The translations under genes and the position numbers were made by a program. From Candidatus Krumholzibacteriia bacterium (GTDB taxonomy: Bacteria; Krumholzibacteriota; Krumholzibacteriia; LZORAL124-64-63), in the NCBI GenBank assembly GCA_014859985.1, contig JACZKN010000092.1:1-64000 (forward strand): a stretch of DNA of 64,000 nt, written 5' to 3'. Each line of letters begins with the position of its first letter. Within the stretch, counting starts at the first letter, position 1. Positions 7,961 to 15,176 of this stretch are shown here, piece by piece. The notes under the pieces were generated by a model. The model had not been told where the DNA came from. It did no database searches and saw only the letters and a list, made by a program, of their open reading frames with translations.

Positions 7961-8931
7961 ACATGCACCGGCGGCGACTGCAAGATTGTGGCGATTGCGC
8001 GGCTAATCGGGAGGCCGGCAAGCTTTTCCGTCCATAGCCACTGTCCGTTTGGGTTCAGATCGAGAAATACAAACTTGCCGGTGGGCGTCACTGCGAAATC
8101 GATGCTCGCGAAATACAGCCCGAGGGATCTGACGAACCGGGTGCATGTCGCCTCCACTTCTTCCGGGAGCGCTATCGCCCTGTGAGAGACCTCGTCGAAG
8201 TTGTACCTCCGATAGTCGTGACGCGTGTCTGGATAGTCCTGTGAATGGATTGCGCACGCGAAGACTTGGTCTCCAACCACGGTTGCTCTTACTTCGAATG
8301 CCTTAGGAATCCTCTCTTGGACAAGGCATGGTGCGGACTTCCACAAATGGTCGAGGACCAAGTCTTCTTCATTCAGGGGTTGCGAATATACAGCGTGCCT
8401 TCCGGTCGGGTAGTCGATCCATTGACTTCGTTGCAGCTTGAAGATCACGTCTCGGTTGTGATCCTCGTAGAACGCTCGTGCAAGCGTCACCGATGTCGTG
8501 ACGAGTGTGTCAGGTATGTTGAACCCAAACCGTGCCGCCAGTTGATACTGGTAGCACTTCCGGTCCAGGGGTTCGTACACGTCGCGATCGCACAAAACGA
8601 AGCCATCAAAGGCGGTGACAAGCGCCCTGAGGAGTTCGTCACGTTCGGAGACGATGATTCTGTGCTCATCTGAGCTCACGCCAGCCGTGGCAGTGTCGGG
8701 GTCCTGGATTCTTCGGTGCCATATCGACCGCAAAGCCGTTGACGGTATTACTTCCATTCCAATCTGGATGGACCAACTGGCGTTTCCGGCTATGTGTTGG
8801 AAGCAAGGCTCGTGCTCGAATGGGTACTTGTCCGTATCGATTCGAACGAACGGTGTGCCCTCGTCCTCAAGCCACTCGCATACGGCGGTTGCGTGTGGGT
8901 CGTCCGAGTAGGTTAGGATGAGAACGGTCAA
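7957..8931 (-). CDS. MvdC/MvdD-like ATP-grasp ribosomal peptide maturase (graspetide ligase)
   Basis: A 324-residue ATP-grasp ligase of the microviridin/graspetide maturase group, which uses ATP to join Asp/Glu side chains of a precursor peptide to Ser/Thr (ester) or Lys (amide). The N-terminus (TVLILTYSDDPHA) and the C-terminal box DFAVTPTGKFVFLDLNPNGQ are characteristic; N-P-N-G-Q holds the ATP-metal site. Basic ATP-contacting residues occur in VIFKLQRSQ. The chosen start is TTG at 8931 with GGGAG six bases upstream, which gives the family's usual N-terminus. A GTG at 8991 would add 20 unlikely residues. It lies 81 bp after the precursor gene and overlaps the downstream partner. Confidence 0.85.
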   Translation of the reverse strand: MTVLILTYSDDPHATAVCEWLEDEGTPFVRIDTDKYPFEHEPCFQHIAGNASWSIQIGMEVIPSTALRSIWHRRIQDPDTATAGVSSDEHRIIVSERDELLRALVTAFDGFVLCDRDVYEPLDRKCYQYQLAARFGFNIPDTLVTTSVTLARAFYEDHNRDVIFKLQRSQWIDYPTGRHAVYSQPLNEEDLVLDHLWKSAPCLVQERIPKAFEVRATVVGDQVFACAIHSQDYPDTRHDYRRYNFDEVSHRAIALPEEVEATCTRFVRSLGLYFASIDFAVTPTGKFVFLDLNPNGQWLWTEKLAGLPISRAIATILQSPPVHV

Positions 8932-9012
8932 GCGGGTCTCCCAAGCATACCAAGAAGGTGTTGCGCGGGGAGCATCGTACCCGCGGGCCACGACTTGGCC
9001 AAGCCTGACTAG

Positions 9013-9192
9013 CTAGTAGTCGTCGGGCACCCAAACACCGCCGATGGTGCTAGCCGAGGGCCACGTGGCGGCCTGCTCGCTCCTTGGGATGACGACCGGC
9101 GTCGCCTTCCGTCCAGCGAGCGTCTGGGCGGTCTGCTGGACGGCGGGCGGACGATCGGTGGAGCGGTTGGGTTGGGTGTTGGCGGTGTTCAT
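9013..9192 (-). CDS. Graspetide-type precursor peptide (59 aa)
   Basis: A short gene with a perfect setting: ATG 9192 lies five bases after GGGGAGA, and the stop is 81 bp upstream of the ATP-grasp ligase on the same strand. The product is a 59-residue peptide with a polar, Gln/Pro/Thr-rich leader (1-38). Its C-terminus has Thr43, Ser46, Ser48 and Thr49 as possible acceptors and the terminal VWVPDDY, with Asp57 and Asp58 as possible donors (Glu39 is a further candidate). This hydroxyl-then-acid arrangement is what graspetide ligases cyclise. It lacks the TxKYPSD microviridin core, so ring pattern and activity would be new. Core boundaries are inferred. Confidence 0.75.
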   Translation of the reverse strand: MNTANTQPNRSTDRPPAVQQTAQTLAGRKATPVVIPRSEQAATWPSASTIGGVWVPDDY

Positions 9193-9680
9193 CGTTCTCC
9201 CCCTAAGTATTCACTTGCGATGAGTTCGCTTGAAGCGTGTGACCATGCGAGCGAGGCGAGTCAATTGAGAAATACGAGCAAGAAACTGTAGTCCAGAATC
9301 ACTGGCCTGACCTCTCCCTGCGACAAGCGTTAACCCGCCAACGTGGGAGCAAGGCGGCGGACGAGCGATAGTACCTGCGAGCAATGCTTGCCCGTGCGAA
9401 CGATACCAGATTCGACGCCTGTTTTCAAGCAACTTGGCGGTAGGACTTGGCGGTAGGATAGCTGGGTGAGGCCGTGCTAGCCCCAACTTGACCACAGATC
9501 TGCCACCGTGAAGGACTAAGGCGTAGTAGCGTAGATAGTTGCAGCGATATCGGCCGACATCTTGTAGGGGCGACTCATCGGAGCTAAACAACTATATTAG
9601 CTTCACAATTTCGCATTATTCACTGTACAAGTCGGGGCGACCGTGATAGCATACCCCCAGCCAAGAGGAGCTGGCGGCCC
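9193..9680. other. Intergenic region upstream of the graspetide precursor
   Basis: This 488-bp stretch has no convincing gene. It should contain the promoter of the precursor-ligase operon; a TTGACT box lies about 100 bp before the ATG on the minus strand, but no clear -10 follows. It also contains a perfect 13-bp tandem duplication (ACTTGGCGGTAGG twice, 9432-9457). Open frames here have no ribosome binding sites and no protein-like composition. Confidence 0.5.
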
Positions 9681-9896
9681 ATGCATCTGCGCATTTCCAC
9701 CAGGAAGAAGGACCGTAAGACCTACCAGTACGTCCAGCTCGTCGAGAGCTTCCGGCGTGACGACGGCGTCCCCAGCCGCCGGACCGTCGCTAACTTGGGC
9801 CGGCTGACCGACCGTGAGATCGCCAACCTGCGCGTTGCCCTGCAGGCGTCGAGGTTGGGGATCACGCTTGAGCTTCCCGAGAGCGCCGACGATTAG
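9681..9896 (+). pseudogene. N-terminal fragment of an IS1634-like transposase
   Basis: A 71-residue frame whose sequence (MHLRISTRKKDRKTYQYVQL, then SFRRDDGVPSRRTVANLGRL) matches the conserved opening of IS1634/IS4-type transposases, which are normally 400-600 residues. A GAGGAG site (9665-9670) precedes it. The frame ends at 9896 in the leader-like part, before any DDE catalytic segment, and nothing downstream resembles the rest. It is probably a decayed element marking past insertion next to the graspetide cluster. Stand-alone short copies also occur in genomes, so a residual role cannot be excluded. Confidence 0.65.
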
Positions 9897-9967
9897 GCCG
9901 ATGGCATTAGCAGCCGCCGCACTGCAGCCTCAGTTCGGAGGCCCCATGCATTCGACCATCACCCACC

Positions 9968-10141
9968 CTACTTCGCCGCCGCCGTCTTCACTTTCGGCAG
10001 CACCTCGCACCCGTAGTAGCAGCACGCGCCCTTCTTCGCCTTGGGCGTCAGGCCGAGATCCTTGATCGCCTTCTTCACTTTCGTGTCGGGCAGGCCGAGC
10101 TCCTTCGCGATCGCACCGGCGGTCAACAAGTCGTCGGGCAT
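9968..10141 (-). CDS. Small HTH DNA-binding protein
   Basis: A 57-residue protein starting at ATG 10141, preceded by a strong AAGGAGG site. The first 40 residues read as a helix-turn-helix (LLTAGAIAKELGLPDTKVKK), followed by a Lys-rich segment with a CCYYGC patch. Similar short 'MPDDLLT..AIAKEL' proteins occur as stand-alone genes in several phyla. It may be a nucleoid-type or regulatory protein. A longer open frame upstream lacks a start signal. Confidence 0.6.
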   Translation of the reverse strand: MPDDLLTAGAIAKELGLPDTKVKKAIKDLGLTPKAKKGACCYYGCEVLPKVKTAAAK

Positions 10142-10250
10142 TGGTCGGTCCTCCTTCGCTTGCCATGGGCAGTTGGGTCCGGGGCTCGTGAGTTCAGGAA
10201 CCTGGGGACGATAGATCGTAGTCATCTCTCAGCCCGTTGCTGAGGCGCGC

Positions 10251-11156
10251 TCATTTCACCAAGACCATCCTCTTCGTCTCGCTGTAGTCGCCGAACTCAA
10301 GGCGATAAAAGTAGACGCCAGCGGCTACGCGACGGCCCGCCGTATCTCGGCCTCGCCATACGGCTTCGTTGCGCCCCTCATTAACGGTCTCGTTGCCGAG
10401 TATAACATCTACCAATCGTCCCGCCGCGTCGAACACCGAAAGGCAGACAACCCCCTGCTCAGTCACGTAGAATGGGATCGTCGTAGAGGGATTGAAGGGA
10501 TTGGGGAAACACGGGCGAAGCAGGTCCTTCCCGGCGACCTCGCCGAGTTCACCCGCACTCGACAAACCAAGACCGTATGCCGTCCAGGCAAACCCACAGT
10601 AACCCCATGTCTCGTCACCTGTACTCACCATACGCACCCCCACCTGATAGTCGGGGTGTTCCTCTACTAGGCCGGCGGGAATCGTCAGAAGCAGCGTAGC
10701 GGTCATGACGCCGGGCGTCAGCGGATTCGCGTCGAATCGGAACTCCGCGTCCGTATTGATGTCATATCTTGTATCGTATATGAATACGATTTCATTCGGC
10801 TCAGTACCCCCGTCACTGACAACGCCAGCTCCGGTGAGCGGGAAAAAGTTACCTGGGCCGGCTCCGGCGCCATAGATCCTCAATCGTATTGCATTCGAGG
10901 TAGCTCCCGTTGGAGATTCGAGCGCAAGCGCCACGAGTACCCTATCAAGGCCGCCGCCACAGCTCCCGACGCAATATGTCGTACTCTCCCTGGACGGTGC
11001 AAACGACCAGAGCGAGAAGCCATTCCCGCCAGAACATCCACCCGTTCGGACCCAATAGTCCGCGGCATTGACTGCCGGCCCAGACCCCAACACGCCCACC
11101 AGAAACAACATGGCAATTCCGAGTGGACGCAAAGTACCTCGCACTTGCCGCAACAT
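10251..11156 (-). CDS. Secreted protein with C-terminal FlgD-like/sorting-type domain
   Basis: A 301-residue exported protein. ATG 11156 gives a clean signal peptide (Arg-rich n-region, hydrophobic core LGIAMLFLVGVLGS, cleavage near AVNA-AD). The middle domain is beta-rich, with paired Cys (GGCSGGNG; CVGSCGGG), and probably extracellular. The last about 90 residues hold the FlgD-like Ig fold: PCFPNPFNPSTTI, VFDAAGRLV, GVYFYRLEFGDY, RMVLVK. In FCB-group and related bacteria this domain ends cell-surface or type IX-type secreted proteins. The gene is more chromosomal in character than its neighbours and is the main taxonomic hint in the window. Confidence 0.75.
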   Translation of the reverse strand: MLRQVRGTLRPLGIAMLFLVGVLGSGPAVNAADYWVRTGGCSGGNGFSLWSFAPSRESTTYCVGSCGGGLDRVLVALALESPTGATSNAIRLRIYGAGAGPGNFFPLTGAGVVSDGGTEPNEIVFIYDTRYDINTDAEFRFDANPLTPGVMTATLLLTIPAGLVEEHPDYQVGVRMVSTGDETWGYCGFAWTAYGLGLSSAGELGEVAGKDLLRPCFPNPFNPSTTIPFYVTEQGVVCLSVFDAAGRLVDVILGNETVNEGRNEAVWRGRDTAGRRVAAGVYFYRLEFGDYSETKRMVLVK

Positions 11157-11831
11157 GAAGCACCCCGCGTATTCAGGAAAGTATGCCCCCCAGTGGACCA
11201 GGGGACCCAAAATGGTCTGCCACAGGGAAAAGGCTATCACAGATGGAGACACGATCACAAGTCGACGGGCACTTTCGCGGCATTCTCAGGCAACGACCAT
11301 TCGAGCTCCCGGTTGTCCAATCTCGAGCGCGTGCCGCGGGCGCGACGGTATCGGCTTCGTCCCAGACGCCCCAAACCTCACATTCATACCCCCAATAAGA
11401 CCAGGCCAGCGGCCGGTATATCATTTAGGGGGATGATAGATACAAAGTCGCCCCTACAACGCTCTCGCAAGCGATTGCTGCCCAACGATTACACGTTTGG
11501 TGTGGTCGAGATTCTGACAACTGCTGGGTCTGAGCACCGCACAAAAACACAGACACAGACTGGTTCAGACAAAAACCGACGGCCGTTCTGTTAACCGCGG
11601 GCGATTCAGACAGGCACGGTTCTCGCCTCCCACCCTCGCAAAACCCTTTGCCCCCGCGTCTTATAGCGACAAAAAAAGCAGGCGCAATGCACCTGCCCTC
11701 GTTTCCCTATTTGAAAAACTTGGCTCCCCAAACGTAACAGTTCTCGACACCGCCGCCGGCCCGGATGGGCCAAGCCCGAGGTCTGGTTCCGGATCGTCCA
11801 TATCGCCCAGGAAGGCGCGGATAGGGCACCA
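11157..11831. other. Gene-poor region
   Basis: This 675-bp stretch has no gene I can support. It should include the promoter of the secreted-protein gene (minus strand). Near 11671-11696, on the minus strand, GCAGG-loop-CCTGC followed by seven T looks like an intrinsic terminator, but no minus-strand gene leads into it. From 11715 the plus-strand frame of the following HTH gene is already open without a start codon, suggesting that gene lost its 5' end. Confidence 0.45.
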
Positions 11832-12290
11832 GTGGCCGCCTACCGCGAACAGACGGTGGAAATCGCCCTGGGGCCCAAGGGGGCGTTCCAGACCGGGATC
11901 GTGGGCGCCCTGAAACGACGGGTGGCGCCTGACCAGACCGTCAACGCCCTGTCGGCCAAGGCCCGGAACCGGAAGCCGCCCAAGCCTCCCCAGACCCCGA
12001 AAGTGGTCGAGCTTCTCAGGACGGCCCAGGAGTGGCGGCGACAGCTCGACGCGGGCGAGGTCACGAACCAGGCCGAAATCGCCCGTCGAGAAGGGATCAC
12101 GCGCGCCCGGGTGACCCAGGTCATGAGTCTGGTACGCCTCGCGCCCGATATCCAGGAATACGTCCTGTCCCTCCCCGAAACGGTCCGCCGACCGATAATC
12201 ACCGAACGCGCTCTGCGGCCCATCGCGCTCCTGGAGACGGCGACCGACCAGAAGACCAGGTTTCAGGAACTCATCTCGGACATCTCGTAG
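11832..12290 (+). pseudogene. HTH (ParB/KorB-like) protein, probably 5'-truncated
   Basis: A 152-residue frame beginning with GTG 11832, which has no ribosome binding site. The same frame is open upstream to 11715 without a start, so the 5' end has probably been lost. Residues 60-100 hold a clear helix-turn-helix (NQAEIARREGITRARVTQVM) followed by a leucine-rich helix (VRLAPDIQEYVLSL), the layout of short HTH proteins accompanying recombinases. Compare the truncated copy at 174-398. It is probably a remnant of an integration module, and may still be expressed. Confidence 0.5.
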
Positions 12291-12324
12291 AACGCACCCG
12301 TGATCAACTGGTGTGCTGAACAGG

Positions 12325-12353
12325 TTGCACCGCGGCAAATCGTGGGCTATTCT
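12325..12353 (+). promoter_or_regulatory. Sigma-70-like promoter, probably giving a leaderless transcript
   Basis: TTGCAC (12325-12330) and TATTCT (12348-12353) are separated by exactly 17 bases. The ATG of the DUF3800 gene is at 12361, only seven bases beyond the -10 box, where transcription should begin. There is no Shine-Dalgarno sequence, consistent with a leaderless mRNA. Confidence 0.45.
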
Positions 12354-12360
12354 CGCCGAC

Positions 12361-13092
12361 ATGCCAAGATTTGACGACTTCATCGTATTCGTGGACGAGA
12401 GTGGGGACCATTGGATGGCCACCCCGGACCCGAATTACCCGATCTTCGTCCTTGCGTTCTGCCTCTTCAAGAAGAGCGACTACTCCCATGTCGCCGTGCC
12501 AAAGCTGATCGACTTCAAATTCAAGCACTTCGGACACGACCAGATAGTTCTGCACGAGCGCGAGATCAGGAAATCGAAGGGTGACTTCAGCATACTCCAA
12601 ATCGAGTCGGTTCGGGAAGCTTTCCAGCGCGACACAAACCAACTGATAGAAGATTCCCCGTTCACGCTAGTTGCCGGAGTGATCGACAAGGTCCGACTCC
12701 AGAACAACTACGCTACCCCGGAGAACCCGTACCACCTCGCAATGACGTTTGGCCTGGAGCGGATCTACCTTCATCTACACAACTTTACGCCAGGAACGGT
12801 CTGGTTTGTCTTTGAGGAGCGGGGCAAGAAGGAGGATGCCGATCTGGAGCTGCAATTCCGGCGGGTGTGTGAAACAAACGCAACGAGGAATGCGCTTCCG
12901 TTCAGAATCCGGTTCGCTTCGAAGGCCTCGAATTCGTGTGGGCTCCAGATCGCTGATCTGCTCGCGCGTCCGATCGGCCGGCACGTGATGAACCCGACCC
13001 AACCGAACAGGGCCTATGAGATCATCGAGCCGAAGTTCAGACGGAATCCACAGGGACGGATTGAAGGCTGGGGGCTCAAGGAGTTCCCGTAA
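12361..13092 (+). CDS. DUF3800 domain protein (RNase H-like)
   Basis: A 243-residue DUF3800 protein. The N-terminal strand with FVDESGDH (residues 10-17) supplies the two acidic residues of a predicted RNase H-like metal site. The C-terminal NSCGLQIADLLA segment supplies the conserved Gln and Asp. Length is typical for the family. DUF3800 proteins are frequent in phage and defence islands but lack a firmly established reaction. ATG 12361 is preferred over an upstream frame extension to 12313 because it follows a promoter-like pair at leaderless spacing and gives the canonical N-terminus. Confidence 0.8.
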   Translation: MPRFDDFIVFVDESGDHWMATPDPNYPIFVLAFCLFKKSDYSHVAVPKLIDFKFKHFGHDQIVLHEREIRKSKGDFSILQIESVREAFQRDTNQLIEDSPFTLVAGVIDKVRLQNNYATPENPYHLAMTFGLERIYLHLHNFTPGTVWFVFEERGKKEDADLELQFRRVCETNATRNALPFRIRFASKASNSCGLQIADLLARPIGRHVMNPTQPNRAYEIIEPKFRRNPQGRIEGWGLKEFP

Positions 13093-13200
13093 AAGCGAAG
13101 GGCCCCGACTTTCGCCGAGGCCACAACGCCGACCGAGTATTCCCAGTCCATTTTCACACAGGTTAGGGCTGGCCGGCCCGGGAGTCAATGGGAAATCGAG

Positions 13201-13932
13201 ATGAAATTGCTAACCGTAGATCAAAACGAGATCGCCACACGGCGGGTGAACGAGGCCATTGAGAAGCGCATAGGCCAGCTCCGGCTGGACTTGAAAGCCC
13301 TGAAGGAAGAGCTGAGTAACCGAGGCCTTCAGCTCGACTCGGGCGTTGCGTATCAGGAGTTCGCTCGACTAGCAGGGACCACACTGGATGACCTAATTTG
13401 GGGTGCTTGGATGGCCCTACGCGACTTTCTAGGGGAAGTCGATCTCATCGCTCCAACCGGACTCGCCCGCGACGTCCACGAGTTTCTTCGCCCGCAGACC
13501 GATCAACTTGAGCGTGTCGCCTTGGGGGTCGTCTACGAGAACCTCCACACTCTGAAGGAAGGGAATCCGAAGTACCGTAATGAACTCGATCTCGCGCTCA
13601 AGAAAGCAATAGGCGATCGCAAACGACAGGTCTGGAACCGCGTCTGTACGGATTCCCGGTTGCTTGAAGAGCGACTAAGGAAGGAACAGCAAGTAGACGA
13701 TCGAAGGGAACGACGCGCCGACAGGCGAGCACTCACGACCGCGATCTGGACCGTCGTAGCGACGGTGGTGCTAACAACGCTTGCCGGCCTTCTATTCAGG
13801 CCACGCGGTGAACCGGCTGGAGTCGCTCGACCAGAAAGTATCCAGCAGGTCGAAGTGCTACCAGATACGACATCTGCCGATACTGTCGTCCGAGCGCCCT
13901 TGGACACAGCGACCGTAGACACGACGCGCTAG
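13201..13932 (+). CDS. Helical protein with one C-terminal membrane segment, unknown
   Basis: A 243-residue protein. Residues 1-170 are soluble and mainly helical, with charged heptad-like stretches (RRVNEAIEKRIGQLRLDLKA). A dense basic segment (about 160-180) precedes a single membrane helix (IWTVVATVVLTTLAGLLF). A Pro/Thr/Val-rich tail ends beyond the membrane. By the positive-inside rule the large N-terminal domain is cytoplasmic. The gene converges on the TIR gene, the two ends overlapping by 4 bp. No family is recognised. A membrane protein beside a TIR effector could be a sensor or pore partner, but opposite orientation weakens the case for one system. Confidence 0.55.
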   Translation: MKLLTVDQNEIATRRVNEAIEKRIGQLRLDLKALKEELSNRGLQLDSGVAYQEFARLAGTTLDDLIWGAWMALRDFLGEVDLIAPTGLARDVHEFLRPQTDQLERVALGVVYENLHTLKEGNPKYRNELDLALKKAIGDRKRQVWNRVCTDSRLLEERLRKEQQVDDRRERRADRRALTTAIWTVVATVVLTTLAGLLFRPRGEPAGVARPESIQQVEVLPDTTSADTVVRAPLDTATVDTTR

Positions 13933-14882
13933 TTCTCCAATAAACGCTTGAGCGACCCGCGAACATCACCGATGTACCTACCCGCCGCACCAAGAGCCTG
14001 CGACACGAGGATATGCCGTTCGTTCTCCAATTCGCCGACGATGTGGTCGACAAACAGCTGAGGCACTCCAAGATGCCTCGCTATCTCGTTGGTCTGGCGA
14101 AGTCCATCGTTGAGGATCGCGAGGATGACGTTGCGATGGATCTCACTAAAGTTCGGCACATATGCCTCGAAGTAGGTCGACCAGCCGTAGTTTGTGACTT
14201 GGAAGCTGTCGAGGTTTGGCCCCAATGTAGCGTGAACCTCAACGAGCCCATGGTTCTCTAACACGTCGAGTGTGTCCCGCAATTCAGCCTCCGGAATGGC
14301 CAGGTCCCTGAGGACCAGGCCTGGCTCAACAAGGTACTCGCCTGACTCGACCATGAACTCGCACGAGTACTTGAACACTGCGCTATCCAGAGAGTTGAGG
14401 CCGTAGATGTGGGCAGCGTCCGCGGTCACGTATGCCGGGGGCGGCCCCAGTGGAGGCTTTGGCCGGTGATCGTAGACTGCGGCAACGATACTCTCGATCG
14501 CCTGCGTCGGGTCCTCTAGGTCATCAACCCGCTGCCAGACCGTAGATCGGAGTGGCTCCGGCACGTCGCAACCGTCGAGAACGACGGGGATGATCCTCGC
14601 TCCCTTCTGGATACGGCCAACGACAGCGGCGTTGAGTTCCTCCTTCACCCACGGCTTCGAGACGCTGAACTGCGAGAGTACAAGGATCACTGCCGATGCG
14701 TTTCGGAGGCCTTCGTTGAAGATCTTATCGACAAGCGAATCGCCTGGAAGGATTTCCCAGAAATCGAGCCATACGTCAATACCCCGCTCGCGCAGTTGCT
14801 CTGCGAGTCGGAACACGAAACGTTCCTTATCCTCGGAGGCGTGACTCAAGAACACTCTCGGGGCGCGGTCTTTGGTTTCCAT
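13929..14882 (-). CDS. TIR-domain protein with C-terminal winged helix
   Basis: A 317-residue protein. Residues 8-140 are a bacterial TIR domain: RVFLSHASEDK (9-19), LPGDSL (45-50), the ILVLSQFSVSKPWVKEEL strand-loop-helix with the probable catalytic Glu (E81/E82) of NAD-cleaving TIRs, and IIPVVLDGC. Residues 200-317 are helical with a winged-helix-like end (LRQTNEIARHLGVPQLFVDH). ATG 14882 has AAGGAG nine bases upstream. TIR proteins in defence islands deplete NAD+ or make signalling nucleotides on infection. Here the C-terminal DNA-binding-like module is presumably the sensor. Confidence 0.8.
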   Translation of the reverse strand: METKDRAPRVFLSHASEDKERFVFRLAEQLRERGIDVWLDFWEILPGDSLVDKIFNEGLRNASAVILVLSQFSVSKPWVKEELNAAVVGRIQKGARIIPVVLDGCDVPEPLRSTVWQRVDDLEDPTQAIESIVAAVYDHRPKPPLGPPPAYVTADAAHIYGLNSLDSAVFKYSCEFMVESGEYLVEPGLVLRDLAIPEAELRDTLDVLENHGLVEVHATLGPNLDSFQVTNYGWSTYFEAYVPNFSEIHRNVILAILNDGLRQTNEIARHLGVPQLFVDHIVGELENERHILVSQALGAAGRYIGDVRGSLKRLLEN

Positions 14883-15176
14883 GACACGAATGCTCCTTGT
14901 CACCGGGCGGGCACGGGTCCTACTTGCCGATCGTGTCGTAGTTGGGAACGGTGCCGTCCCTGCGATGAACTACGACTCCACCGTCGCCCTTCCGTCGGGC
15001 GATCTTGTTTGCTGACTGGTCGGCCTCGTGCTGAGGTAGGCGACGGTTTTCCCCCTGGGCTCCATTGTGCTTCCCGCGTCAACCGACTTTGGGATAAGGC
15101 ATTACTGGCCGATCGTTGGATCTTTCCGCCATGGTCAGCCCCCTAATCTACAAGTACCTCCCACCGGAAGAGGACA

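Noticed and set aside
9211..9591. 126-codon frame on the minus strand upstream of the graspetide precursor
   Set aside because: No ribosome binding site, no recognisable fold or motif, and basic low-information composition; treated as promoter region.
11671..11696. Stem GCAGG/CCTGC followed by seven T on the minus strand, resembling an intrinsic terminator
   Set aside because: No minus-strand gene runs into it; the minus-strand frame at 11661-12422 is a shadow of the HTH gene. The stem is only 5 bp.
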